Of a stretch of 15,045 bases of DNA, positions 1 to 6,702 are shown piece by piece. The stretch comes from JACKJA01 sp050297015 (GTDB lineage: Bacteria; Pseudomonadota; Alphaproteobacteria; Micavibrionales; Micavibrionaceae): assembly GCA_050297015.1 (NCBI GenBank), contig JBNKRZ010000026.1, positions 1 through 15,045 of the forward strand. Reading direction: 5' to 3'. The notes beneath the pieces were generated by a model. The model searched no databases. It was not told the DNA's origin and saw only the letters and a list, made by a program, of their open reading frames with translations. Position 1 is the stretch's first letter. Every line of letters begins with the position of its first letter. The position numbers and the translations under genes are program-made.

Positions 1-231
1 GCAGTCAACGTGAGCGTAGTGGCGGTTGTCCGTTTCATATTCAACGTGAGCCGTCGAAATCGTGATCCCGCGCTCGCGCTCTTCCGGCGCACCGTCAATC
101 TGGTCGTACGCCTTGAATTCACCAAAATACTTCGTAATCGCCGCCGTCAGCGTCGTCTTACCATGGTCAACGTGACCAATCGTTCCGATATTCGCGTGAG
201 GCTTATTACGCTCAAACTTTTCCTTAGACAT
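1..231 (-). CDS. tuf: Elongation factor Tu, N-terminal fragment (runs off the window)
   Basis: EF-Tu is the GTPase that carries aminoacyl-tRNA to the ribosome. The 77 visible residues start MSKEKFERNKPHANIGTIGH and contain the P-loop GHVDHGKT (G1) and the switch I segment ERERGITI, followed by the start of the G3 region (HYAHVDC). This is a near-consensus EF-Tu N-terminus, so the assignment is secure. The ATG at 229-231 is preceded by GAGGAG with a five-base spacer, which fixes the start. The gene continues beyond position 1, so the rest of the protein cannot be seen. It lies downstream of tRNA-Gly(TCC) on the same strand, an arrangement known from tRNA-tufB operons, but it also appears to have its own promoter (370-398) and a structured leader. 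Confidence 0.98.
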   Translation of the reverse strand, partial: MSKEKFERNKPHANIGTIGHVDHGKTTLTAAITKYFGEFKAYDQIDGAPEERERGITISTAHVEYETDNRHYAHVDC

Positions 232-262
232 TTTAACTCCTCAAATTTATCTGTTTTCGACA

Positions 263-320
263 ACCGCCAAGACGCCAAAGCATGATTTTAAAGCCTTTGA
301 TGCCCTCGCGCCTTGGCGGT
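263..320. repeat. Long palindrome in the tuf leader
   Basis: Two 13-bp arms, 263-275 (ACCGCCAAGACGC) and 308-320 (GCGCCTTGGCGGT), are complementary apart from one G-U/A-C position. Read on the minus strand they would form a 13-bp stem with one wobble pair. An inner CAAAG/CTTTG pair could extend it. It sits 32-89 nt upstream of the tuf start codon and no T-tract follows, so it is not an intrinsic terminator. The CGCCAAG-type arms recall dispersed palindromic repeats seen in many bacterial genomes. That family link is from memory and unverified. Alternatives are an RNase processing hairpin or a translational control element. Confidence 0.6.
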
Positions 321-369
321 CAATTCATACCAAAGCCCGCCCGTCCCACAAAGGAAAAGGCGTGTTGGT

Positions 370-398
370 GGTTTAAAAAAGTTTGAAGCGTAAGTCAA
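370..398 (-). promoter_or_regulatory. Candidate sigma70-type promoter for tuf
   Basis: On the minus strand TTGACT (393-398) is followed after 17 nt by TAAACC (370-375). This lies between the tRNA-Gly 3' end and tuf, about 140 nt ahead of the start codon, so tuf could be transcribed separately from the tRNA and would carry the palindrome in its 5' untranslated region. It is a sequence match only. Confidence 0.45.
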
Positions 399-417
399 TG
401 GGTTTTTTGCAGGAAAA

Positions 418-491
418 TGGAGCGGGTGAAGGGAATCGAACCCTCGTATTCAGCTTGGAAGGCTGCTGCTCTACCATTGAGCTACACCCGC
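418..491 (-). tRNA. tRNA-Gly(TCC)
   Basis: A complete 74-nt cloverleaf on the minus strand. The acceptor stem GCGGGTG pairs with CACCCGC, the D arm is GCTC/GAGC, the anticodon loop is CTTCCAA with anticodon TCC, and the T arm carries GTTCGATTC. The CCA end (418-420) is encoded. The outermost anticodon-stem pair reads G-A, a small irregularity. It lies 187 nt upstream of tuf on the same strand. I see no convincing promoter in the 56 nt ahead of it, so it may be co-transcribed with the upstream gene or use a weak promoter. Confidence 0.97.
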
Positions 492-547
492 GCCCCCAAA
501 GGGAGGACTATCAGTAATAGGTTCTCTCAAAAAAATCAAGAGGGCTA

Positions 548-1363
548 TTAACGCCAATTGATTTTGATACCGCCCGGCGGATGGCCGAATTCCTTAGCCG
601 CATTCCCGCCACGCAAAACGACCTCCCAAAAACGCACCTGTTTACCGTTCGGCAGCGTCCAGCCCGACGACCCGCGGGCGAAACAAAACTGGCCGTCCAT
701 CACATCGAAAATCCCGGTACCGACGCGCACCATGCGCGCCCGCCCGTTAATCTCGATTGTGACATCTTTGCCGGTCAGGTCCTTAAGCGATTCTTCATCA
801 ACGATACATTTCAAATTGCCGTAACCGTCCGTATAAACCACACAAGGGTCCGGCACGCGGTCCGGCACCGTATCGCGGACATCCGGCCCAAGCATTTCCT
901 CAATTCGGCCATGAGCCATAGCCCCCAAAGCTTGCGGGTAATGATCGCGACTGCGAAATTGCGTGCCGTCATTGGGCACATTCACCGCGCGGATTTCCTC
1001 GGCCATCGGCTTAATGAAACTTAAAGAATAACCACTATTCACGGCAACAATCCCCACACCATTGGAGAGCTTCGCATAAACGAGCCCCTCCCCTTCATTA
1101 TTGATGCGGGCTTCTTTTTTATCTTTCCGTGGCGCCGTATTCACAAAAAACAAGTGCCGCGCGCCCAGCGGGCTGTTCATCGCCGTCTGCGCCAAAACAA
1201 ACCCCGTGGCAATCGTATCAAAAGCCGGAACGGCATATTCTTTAATCTGGACGGGAAAGCCCTCCATCTCCAAGAACAAACGCTGCGTTACTTCCGCAAA
1301 CGCAAGGTCGGAGGTCGCACCGTAATCAGCAACCACATAAACGACTTTAGGATCAACACTCAT
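548..1363 (-). CDS. SAM hydroxide adenosyltransferase / halogenase-family protein (divergent)
   Basis: 271 residues. The fold follows the family of SAM hydrolases, chlorinases and fluorinases. The N-terminal VVYVVADYGATSDLAFAEV (about 8-25) matches the usual TDFG...DPYVG opening, with Asp13 in place. The QFRSRDHYPQALGAMA segment (135-150) matches the GRDxFAPAAA region. CVVYTDGYGNL (174-184) matches the IDRFGNL start of the C-terminal beta domain. Known members split S-adenosylmethionine with water to adenosine and methionine, or with halide. The usual VVDPGVGT and PDNG motifs are replaced here by FFVNTAPRKD (72-81) and VNSG (108-111), so this is a distinct subfamily and its activity is uncertain. 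The ATG at 1361-1363 has AAGGGAG nine bases upstream. It follows the cation transporter gene by 76 bp on the same strand and may share its transcript. Confidence 0.8.
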   Translation of the reverse strand: MSVDPKVVYVVADYGATSDLAFAEVTQRLFLEMEGFPVQIKEYAVPAFDTIATGFVLAQTAMNSPLGARHLFFVNTAPRKDKKEARINNEGEGLVYAKLSNGVGIVAVNSGYSLSFIKPMAEEIRAVNVPNDGTQFRSRDHYPQALGAMAHGRIEEMLGPDVRDTVPDRVPDPCVVYTDGYGNLKCIVDEESLKDLTGKDVTIEINGRARMVRVGTGIFDVMDGQFCFARGSSGWTLPNGKQVRFWEVVLRGGNAAKEFGHPPGGIKINWR

Positions 1364-1439
1364 CTTCGCACACTCCCTTCGTTATAAAGCACAAAACCAC
1401 AGCCTCTTTATCCCCAAATCAAACAGTGGGCGCAAGAAA

Positions 1440-2399
1440 TTATTCCCGCCCCGCATCCGGCACATTATTATGGCGACTTTCTTCATGCGGCACGCCCGCC
1501 GGATCGACATGGATCATAATCTCCGCCCCCGGAAATTTCTTCATAATCCGCTGCTCCACATCCAGAGAAATACCATGCGCAACTTTAAGGGAAAGAGCAG
1601 GGTCAACCTCTATATCTATATATATATAAGCCGTCATCCCCGCCATGCGTGTGCGCAGATCGTGGAAAGCCATGACTTTGGGATGTTCACGTACAATGGC
1701 TTTGATAATATCCCGCCGCTCATCCGGCAATTCCTTATCAAGCAGCATATCAACAGCTTTCGTACCAATATCCCACGCAGTGTAGGCAAAATACCCGACC
1801 ATCCACAACGCAAAGAGCGGGTCGATCCATAGCGGTCCGCCGAAATACAAGACCACAAGCACCACAAGCGCAGAGCCGTTAGTCATGATATCCATCGTAT
1901 AATGCGCCATATCGGCTTCAACGGCCAAAGACGGCGCACGGCGTAGAACCCATTTCTGTACGGAGACCAACACAAATGTCGCAAGCGCGGAAATCAACAT
2001 AACCGCGATAGCCAGCCCATGCTCGGCAACCGGCTGCGGATTCAAAAAACGGTGTAGCGCTTCCAAAAACAAAAAGAGCCCTGCTCCGCTTAAAAATGCA
2101 GCCTGAAACAACGCGGCCAACCCCTCAATTTTGCCGTGGCCGTGACGGTGCTCCTCATCCGCCGGCTTGAGAGATAAGCGGATTGCAAAATAGGACATCA
2201 GGGAAATAATCGCATCCCCCGCCGAATCCGTCAGCGTCGCCAAAACACTGGCCGAACCGCTCTGGTAATAGGCCCAGACTTTCAGCACCACGAGAAGTGT
2301 CACGACGATCAAGGCGGCATTCCCCGCCACCAACGCCAGCGCGGGATTATAGTGCCCGTCCGTTTCCACGGGGGCGTGATGGTGATGATGATCCGTCAT
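1440..2399 (-). CDS. fieF: Cation diffusion facilitator (FieF/YiiP-like metal efflux)
   Basis: 319 residues from the chosen start. This is an inner-membrane antiporter that exports divalent metal (Fe, Zn, Cd type) in exchange for protons. The metal site is complete: Asp58 and Asp62 in helix 2 (LTDSAGD) and His166/Asp170 in helix 5 (AHYTMD), equivalent to YiiP Asp45, Asp49, His153 and Asp157. HRHGHGKIEGLAAL (84-97) is the family's conserved loop. The C-terminal cytoplasmic domain has FHDLRTR (245-251) and HVDP (297-300), the ligands for the second metal sites. Six membrane helices can be placed. The start at 2399 gives MTDHHHHHAP, a histidine-rich head, and the usual family length. An in-frame start at 2525 would add 42 hydrophobic residues not typical of the family. 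Neither start has a strong ribosome binding site. Specificity cannot be read from sequence. Confidence 0.92.
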   Translation of the reverse strand: MTDHHHHHAPVETDGHYNPALALVAGNAALIVVTLLVVLKVWAYYQSGSASVLATLTDSAGDAIISLMSYFAIRLSLKPADEEHRHGHGKIEGLAALFQAAFLSGAGLFLFLEALHRFLNPQPVAEHGLAIAVMLISALATFVLVSVQKWVLRRAPSLAVEADMAHYTMDIMTNGSALVVLVVLYFGGPLWIDPLFALWMVGYFAYTAWDIGTKAVDMLLDKELPDERRDIIKAIVREHPKVMAFHDLRTRMAGMTAYIYIDIEVDPALSLKVAHGISLDVEQRIMKKFPGAEIMIHVDPAGVPHEESRHNNVPDAGRE

Positions 2400-2558
2400 A
2401 CCCGCGATCATAAAGGGGCAAGCACGGAAGAACAAGCCGGATATGAACGCCTTCCAGAGCAAAAAGACGCACCCCCATCGCAAACCTATAACCAACTGAT
2501 ATACAATAATAAAAAAGGATGGCATTTAGTTAAAATTTATCCTAAATGGTTTCCATAA

Positions 2559-2587
2559 TTTACAACCCTTTAAGCCTAAAGTATTAG
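2559..2587 (+). promoter_or_regulatory. Candidate promoter for the gene at 2640
   Basis: TTTACA (2559-2564), a 17-nt spacer and TATTAG (2582-2587) resemble a sigma70-type promoter about 45 nt ahead of the start codon. A 7-bp dyad, ATCCTAA (2539-2545) and TTAGGAT (2584-2590), brackets it and could be an operator. The region lies between divergent genes. Sequence match only. Confidence 0.35.
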
Positions 2588-2639
2588 GATAGAGTACGAG
2601 CCGAAAACGGCCGCGGGGAATAAACGTGTTGGGGACATT

Positions 2640-3479
2640 ATGGGGATAGCAAACAATCTTAAAAGCGAATTTGACACGCGCGCTCGCATGCAAATCGGCG
2701 CGGTGCAGGACCGCGAAATCTTTCTTTCCGGCGCCGATGAAATGCGCGTACAAAACACCCAGCATCAAAAAGCCGAACAAGGCGCCCCCGTGAACGCAGG
2801 ACAAGGGGAACGTAAAAATAAGGACATGGATGCGGCGGCCACCCTGTTCGAAATAGAACAAAACCGCATCGCCTATGAAGCCTTTATGGACAGCTACCGC
2901 AAAGCGATGGATTTCTATGATGAAGCGGATGAACGCTTGAATAAAATGGAAGCGGACATCCTAGCCGAAATGAACGAAATCGAAAGCACGAGCGAAGAAA
3001 TCAATCTCTCCAACGGTCAAACAGCCTATAAAAATGACAACGGGCAATTTGTTACACTAAACGAAGATGGCGAGGAACGCGCCATGACCGATCCGGCTTT
3101 GTTGGCGGAAGCCCGTGCCGCCGAAGCCGCCCTGCGCCAAGATGGAAAAACCGTCCGCAGCACGGTAGAGCAAGAACATCTCATATTGTTAACTAATCAA
3201 ATGACCCGCGTTATGGACCTGCGGGGAGAATCCCAGATAAAACGGGAAAAGGCACAAGAGCTGGCGGAAAAAGATCCTTCCGAAATTACGCCCGCGGCTA
3301 AAGAAGCCATGGAACAAGATGCGAAGGAATTGGAAGAGAGTTTACGTGAATTCGATATGGAAATGGAGGAGGCATTCGGATTTAGCGAGAATAAAAATTC
3401 TAACCAAATAGCTCAGTCGCCAAATGCGGAAGAGTACGTGGCCTCCGTAAAACACCAACACATCACGTTTGGCGGATAA
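2640..3479 (+). CDS. Hypothetical charged, helix-rich protein
   Basis: 279 residues, not recognised. There is no signal peptide and no membrane segment. The composition is very rich in Glu, Lys, Gln and Ala. Residues 60-120 (with DSYRKAMDFYDEADERLNKM) and 150-245 look like long amphipathic helices that could form coiled coils. They are separated by a short beta-like insert, NGQTAYKNDNGQFVTLNEDG (125-144), whose alternating polar pattern recalls the xDGxxVYxDxxGxxxDEDG segments of some phage and conjugation-associated proteins. That resemblance is weak. The ATG at 2640 has GGGGA five bases upstream. The gene converges on the small exported protein next to it, with stops 4 bp apart. A cytoplasmic structural or regulatory role is possible, but no function can be assigned. 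Confidence 0.8.
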   Translation: MGIANNLKSEFDTRARMQIGAVQDREIFLSGADEMRVQNTQHQKAEQGAPVNAGQGERKNKDMDAAATLFEIEQNRIAYEAFMDSYRKAMDFYDEADERLNKMEADILAEMNEIESTSEEINLSNGQTAYKNDNGQFVTLNEDGEERAMTDPALLAEARAAEAALRQDGKTVRSTVEQEHLILLTNQMTRVMDLRGESQIKREKAQELAEKDPSEITPAAKEAMEQDAKELEESLREFDMEMEEAFGFSENKNSNQIAQSPNAEEYVASVKHQHITFGG

Positions 3480-3483
3480 TGAG

Positions 3484-3879
3484 CTACTTTTGTGCCAATT
3501 CCATGCTAGCCATTTTCTGAGGACACATCTTCTGTCTGAACTCCGGGGAGGGAGTCACAAACTTCTCTACTACAGCATCATTTACCATTTGTTCTTTGTT
3601 CGAGGAGGCAATGGCATCCTTCATGAGTCCTACGATACTCTTACTATGAACAGACTCCATAATGCATTGACGCGCATCTTTAGGCGCTTTAGTAATAGCT
3701 TGCCTACCTGCTGTTTTCAGTATAGCCATGTCTTCCGCTCTTTGTTGCTGTGTCATGGAAGAAATGGCGCCATATCGATTCACATACTCACCGACCGTTA
3801 TGTCATTCCCGCCGTCAGCCTGAGCCGCGCCCATGAAGGCTGCGAGAGCGGCACCAACCATAAATCCTGCTTTTTTCAT
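3484..3879 (-). CDS. Small exported protein of unknown function
   Basis: 131 residues. The first 21 form a clear Sec signal peptide: a KK n-region, a hydrophobic core and an AQA cleavage site before Asp22. The mature part is about 110 residues, predicted mainly helical, and has only two cysteines (Cys72 and Cys119), which could form a disulfide in the periplasm. No lipobox is present, so it should be soluble and periplasmic or secreted. The ATG at 3877-3879 is preceded by GGGAGAAG with a four-base spacer, and a good promoter lies at 3943-3972. Its stop is 4 bp from the stop of the opposing gene, so the two transcripts probably overlap at their 3' ends. I do not recognise the family. Confidence 0.85.
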   Translation of the reverse strand: MKKAGFMVGAALAAFMGAAQADGGNDITVGEYVNRYGAISSMTQQQRAEDMAILKTAGRQAITKAPKDARQCIMESVHSKSIVGLMKDAIASSNKEQMVNDAVVEKFVTPSPEFRQKMCPQKMASMELAQK

Positions 3880-3942
3880 TATTCTTCTCCCTCTGTGTTA
3901 CTTAGGGCAACAGCCCTTCATTTTCAGGTATTCTGGGAAAGC

Positions 3943-3972
3943 ACTATACACGCCCGCGCAAGAAAAGTCCAA
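3943..3972 (-). promoter_or_regulatory. Candidate promoter for the small exported protein
   Basis: On the minus strand TTGGAC (3967-3972) is followed after 18 nt by TATAGT (3943-3948), close to the sigma70 consensus. It would give a leader of about 55 nt, which contains a small GGGC/GCCC hairpin near 3905-3916. Confidence 0.5.
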
Positions 3973-4047
3973 TTTTGCAAATCTCCGTGACTCAAAATTA
4001 CAAAACTATAGAAAATAAAAAGATTAATTTTGGAAAATACAAAGTTA

Positions 4048-4117
4048 ATGGGCGCCGTCGCTCCCCCTGCCCGCGCGCCTCTTGCCGCTGTCCCGCTTTT
4101 GCTGTAAGAGGTGGCGC
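4048..4117 (+). promoter_or_regulatory. Possible leader ORF and hairpin ahead of the yeiH-like gene
   Basis: An ATG at 4048 opens a 19-codon ORF (MGAVAPPARAPLAAVPLLL) ending at TAA 4105-4107, 39 nt before the transporter start. Its 3' end overlaps a possible hairpin in which CTCTT (4079-4083) pairs with AAGAG (4106-4110), continued by GCGC (4075-4078) with GCGC (4114-4117) across a GTG bulge. No good ribosome binding site precedes the ATG, so translation is doubtful. It could be a leader peptide or attenuator, or simply chance. Confidence 0.2.
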
Positions 4118-4146
4118 TTCATCTTTGATAAACACAGGAAACTATT

Positions 4147-5193
4147 ATGAAAGCCATAGCCGCACAACACGCTGGAACGGCAAAGGGTGTTTTGTTTGTC
4201 GCGTTATTTTCCGCGCTCGCCACTATTCTGGCGAGCATTCCCGCGCTAGAGGCCCTGCATATCAGTCCGCTTTTGGTCGGGCTGGTGCTGGGGATTGCCT
4301 TTGCCAATACGCTGCGCGGCCACGTACCGGACAGCTGGATGCCGGGCCTGATTTTTTCAACCAAGCGCATTTTGCGCGCCGCAATTGTTTTCTATGGTTT
4401 TCGCATTACGTTTCAGGACATCGCTTCCGTCGGCGTTCACGGCATTCTGATTAGTGTTTTTATGGTCGGCTCTACCTTTATTCTGGGTTATATCGTGGGC
4501 ACGCGCCTCCTGAAACTCGACCGCGACACTACGATTTTGACCTGCGCCGGGGCGTCGATTTGCGGCGCAGCGGCGGTACTGGCGACCGAAAGCGTTGTGC
4601 GCGCCGCCCCCCATAAAGGCGCCGTAGCCGTCGCAACGGTGGTGCTATTTGGCACACTGTCAATGTTCTTATATCCGTTGATATACCGCGCGGGTCTCGT
4701 ACCGCTGGAACCTAATGAGATGGGAGTCTACATCGGTGCCTCCGTCCACGAAGTCGCCCACGTGGTCGCCGCCGGCAATGCGATCAGCCCAGAGACCGCC
4801 GACACCGCTGTCATCGTCAAAATGATCCGGGTGCTTTTAATTGCACCGTTTTTGCTCATCCTTGGCTTTTGGCTAGCACGCCGCGGCGCAAATAATAACG
4901 ACAATCAAACAGCACGTGGCATTGTCATCCCTTGGTTTGCGGTCTTTTTTATTGCCGTGGCCGGGTTTAACTCGCTTCATTTCCTGCCGGAACAGACCGT
5001 CGCGACCATAAACACGCTCGATACATTCGCCCTGACAATGGCGATGAGCGCACTGGGCATGGAAACAAATGCGTCGAAGTTCAAGGGACTGGGGCTCAAA
5101 CCGCTCTATCTGGCAGGACTTTTATTCCTGTGGCTGATTTTAGGCGGCTTTGCGGCCACCTCATCCATACTCATGCATAGCTATAAACTATAG
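4147..5193 (+). CDS. YeiH-family membrane protein (putative sulfur-compound exporter)
   Basis: 348 residues and about ten hydrophobic helices, which is the normal length for the family. Characteristic segments are ISPLLVGLVLGIAFANTL (39-56), IVFYGFRITFQDIASVG (79-95), GASICGAAAVLATESVVRAA (140-159), VAVATVVLFGTLSMFLYPLI (165-184), SVHEVAHVVAAG (201-212), VKMIRVLLIAPFL (228-240) and VIPWFAVFF (259-267). This match is strong. Some relatives are thought to export sulfate or sulfite and are paired with a LysR-type regulator, but no regulator gene is next to this one and the substrate here is unproven. The ATG has AGGAA at the right distance. Transcription converges on the small gene at 5281-5616, with an inverted repeat in the gap. 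Confidence 0.92.
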   Translation: MKAIAAQHAGTAKGVLFVALFSALATILASIPALEALHISPLLVGLVLGIAFANTLRGHVPDSWMPGLIFSTKRILRAAIVFYGFRITFQDIASVGVHGILISVFMVGSTFILGYIVGTRLLKLDRDTTILTCAGASICGAAAVLATESVVRAAPHKGAVAVATVVLFGTLSMFLYPLIYRAGLVPLEPNEMGVYIGASVHEVAHVVAAGNAISPETADTAVIVKMIRVLLIAPFLLILGFWLARRGANNNDNQTARGIVIPWFAVFFIAVAGFNSLHFLPEQTVATINTLDTFALTMAMSALGMETNASKFKGLGLKPLYLAGLLFLWLILGGFAATSSILMHSYKL

Positions 5194-5204
5194 ACTAAAA
5201 GTCT

Positions 5205-5274
5205 GGAGGGTATCGTCACAAATTAGAATACTTACCTTTTAAAGGATTCCATCAAGCACGAGAGGATACCCTCC
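5205..5274. terminator. Widely spaced 10-bp inverted repeat between convergent genes
   Basis: GGAGGGTATC (5205-5214) and GATACCCTCC (5265-5274) are perfect inverted copies separated by 50 nt. The spacer holds a second small dyad, CCTTT/AAAGG. The pair sits between the stops of two convergent genes, so a bidirectional 3'-end structure is the simplest reading. There is no T-run on either side, which makes a classical intrinsic terminator unlikely. Confidence 0.35.
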
Positions 5275-5280
5275 CCCGTT

Positions 5281-5616
5281 TTATTCCCGTTCAGAAATAT
5301 AAAGTTTACAGTCATAGTCCGCTGCGACAACAGCGACATGAGTGTCATGAGCCGTCTTACCGCCACCAATGGAAACGTCGCAATAAACGCCCGCCGGAAA
5401 ATAATGATCGGTTAAAGCCGCACTCACGCTATTATCACCAAAGCGCAAAAAAACCGGGCCGGTAGCATAAAGACTAACGATCTTTGTTTGCGCATCAAAA
5501 GCGGTAGCATTTTGTGTAGATATAGCCGTTACATCAATACTATGCGCGCTGTTATCTTTATAGCGCAAAGCATTCAGGGGGATATTCTCGGCATCTCTCG
5601 GTAGTATTGTAACCAT
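5281..5616 (-). CDS. Small hypothetical protein, probably beta-rich
   Basis: 111 residues from the ATG at 5614-5616, preceded by AAGGAG with a ten-base spacer. An upstream in-frame ATG at 5685 would run through the fcl terminator hairpin (5649-5682), so it is rejected as a start. There is no signal peptide. Alternating hydrophobic residues and turns suggest a compact beta domain, with TKIVSLYATGPVFLRFGD (44-61), an LTDHYFPAGVY segment (68-78), VSIGG (81-85) and a C-terminal KLYISERE. The pattern of xxFGDxxVxA, then a DxYxPAG segment and a short closing strand, reminds me of small phage-borne structural or decoration proteins. That is a recollection, not a database hit. It stands as a separate unit after the gmd-fcl terminator and its function is unknown. 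Confidence 0.75.
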   Translation of the reverse strand: MVTILPRDAENIPLNALRYKDNSAHSIDVTAISTQNATAFDAQTKIVSLYATGPVFLRFGDNSVSAALTDHYFPAGVYCDVSIGGGKTAHDTHVAVVAADYDCKLYISERE

Positions 5617-5648
5617 CTTCTTTTTTCTCCTTCTTGTTCCATTTTTCC

Positions 5649-5682
5649 AAAAAAAATCCGCCAGCCGTTTCAGGCAGGCGGA
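5649..5682 (-). terminator. Intrinsic terminator after gmd-fcl
   Basis: Read on the minus strand, TCCGCC (complement of 5677-5682) pairs with GGCGGA (complement of 5657-5662). GCC/GGC continue the stem inside one A-A or T-T mismatch, and the loop is six bases. Eight T residues follow directly (complement of 5649-5656). This is a textbook rho-independent terminator 75 bp beyond the fcl stop. It also separates the operon from the next gene, whose ribosome binding site begins just after it. Confidence 0.85.
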
Positions 5683-5757
5683 CATGTTGTCCCAACAATG
5701 TTGGAGGAATAATTTCCTATTTTTATTCTTTTGTCAACGTTTTTTTTGTACGTTGCC

Positions 5758-6702
5758 TCAAAGCTTATTATCCAAATACCACTGGTAGGCGGTTTTCAAG
5801 CCGTCTTTCAACGATGTCGTGGCTTTCCACCCCAGTGCTTCGATACGGCTATTGTCCATCAATTTGCGGGGCGTACCATCCGGCTTGCTGGTATCGAACG
5901 TTAGATCACCATCAAAACCAACAACCTTCTTAACGGTCTCGGCCAGCTCACGGATCGTATATTCTTTGCCACTACCGATATTGATATGCGGCGCGTCTGA
6001 ATAATTTTTCAGCAAGAACACCAGCCCATCGGCCAGATCATCCACGAACAGAAACTCCCGCAGCGGCGTACCCGTGCCCCACAGCTCCATGCTTTCGTCT
6101 CCAGCCTCCTTGGCGCGGTGCGCTTTCTGGATCAGAGCCGCAACGACGTGACTGCCCTTTTCATCATAGTTATCTCCGGCACCAAACAGGTTAGTCGGCA
6201 TGGCAGAAATATAATCACAGCCATATTGCTTACGATAGGCCTGACACATTTTAATGCCGGCGATTTTTGCAATGGCATACCATTCGTTCGTCGGCTCCAG
6301 CGGCCCCGTCAGCAAAGCTTCTTCCTTCATCGGCTGCTGAGCCATTTTCGGATAAATACATGATGAACCGAGGAAAACCAGTTTTTCCACGCCAGCCAGA
6401 TAAGAGCCATGAATAATATTGGTTTCAATCACCAGATTTTCATACAAAAACTCTGCCGGAAAGTTATCATTGGCCCAAATGCCACCGACTTTGGCCGCTG
6501 CCAGAAATACAGCATCGGGTTTATTTTCCTTCAGCCAAGCGATTGTTTGTTCCTGATTGGTTAGATCAAGTTGCTCCCGCGTGGTGGTAAGAACTTCGCA
6601 GTTTTCCGATTCCAAACGACGCACCAAAGCGCCTCCCACCATACCACGGTGACCGGCAACCCAGATTTTTTTACCCTCAAGGCTGAACTTACTCGATTCC
6701 AT
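5758..6702 (-). CDS. fcl: GDP-L-fucose synthase
   Basis: 314 residues. A bifunctional epimerase/reductase that converts GDP-4-keto-6-deoxy-D-mannose to GDP-L-fucose with NADPH in the cytoplasm. The Rossmann motif GHRGMVGGALVRRL is at 17-30. LGSSCIYPKM (111-120) supplies the catalytic Ser113 and Cys115, and WYAIAKIAGIKMC (141-153) carries the Tyr142/Lys146 pair, matching E. coli Ser107, Cys109, Tyr136 and Lys140. The length is normal. Its ATG lies inside the end of gmd (14-nt overlap, different frame), so the two are translationally coupled and form one operon. The product feeds fucosylated surface polysaccharide or further-modified deoxyhexoses. Confidence 0.97.
   Translation of the reverse strand: MESSKFSLEGKKIWVAGHRGMVGGALVRRLESENCEVLTTTREQLDLTNQEQTIAWLKENKPDAVFLAAAKVGGIWANDNFPAEFLYENLVIETNIIHGSYLAGVEKLVFLGSSCIYPKMAQQPMKEEALLTGPLEPTNEWYAIAKIAGIKMCQAYRKQYGCDYISAMPTNLFGAGDNYDEKGSHVVAALIQKAHRAKEAGDESMELWGTGTPLREFLFVDDLADGLVFLLKNYSDAPHINIGSGKEYTIRELAETVKKVVGFDGDLTFDTSKPDGTPRKLMDNSRIEALGWKATTSLKDGLKTAYQWYLDNKL

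Noticed and set aside
10..285. A 91-codon plus-strand frame over tuf
   Set aside because: The minus strand encodes unmistakable EF-Tu here.
2400..2525. N-terminal extension of the metal transporter to an ATG at 2525
   Set aside because: It would add 42 hydrophobic residues absent from typical family members, and the His-rich start at 2399 gives the normal length. I cannot fully exclude it, because neither start has a strong binding site.
3975..4454. A 159-codon plus-strand frame overlapping the start of the YeiH-like gene, with several Cys codons (SPCPRASCRCP)
   Set aside because: Most of it overlaps the YeiH coding region in another frame. I considered a cysteine-rich leader peptide, but there is no start codon with a binding site close to the Cys cluster.
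5617..5685. N-terminal extension of the small protein to an ATG at 5685
   Set aside because: These codons lie in the fcl terminator hairpin and its T-tract, and the ATG at 5616 has its own ribosome binding site.
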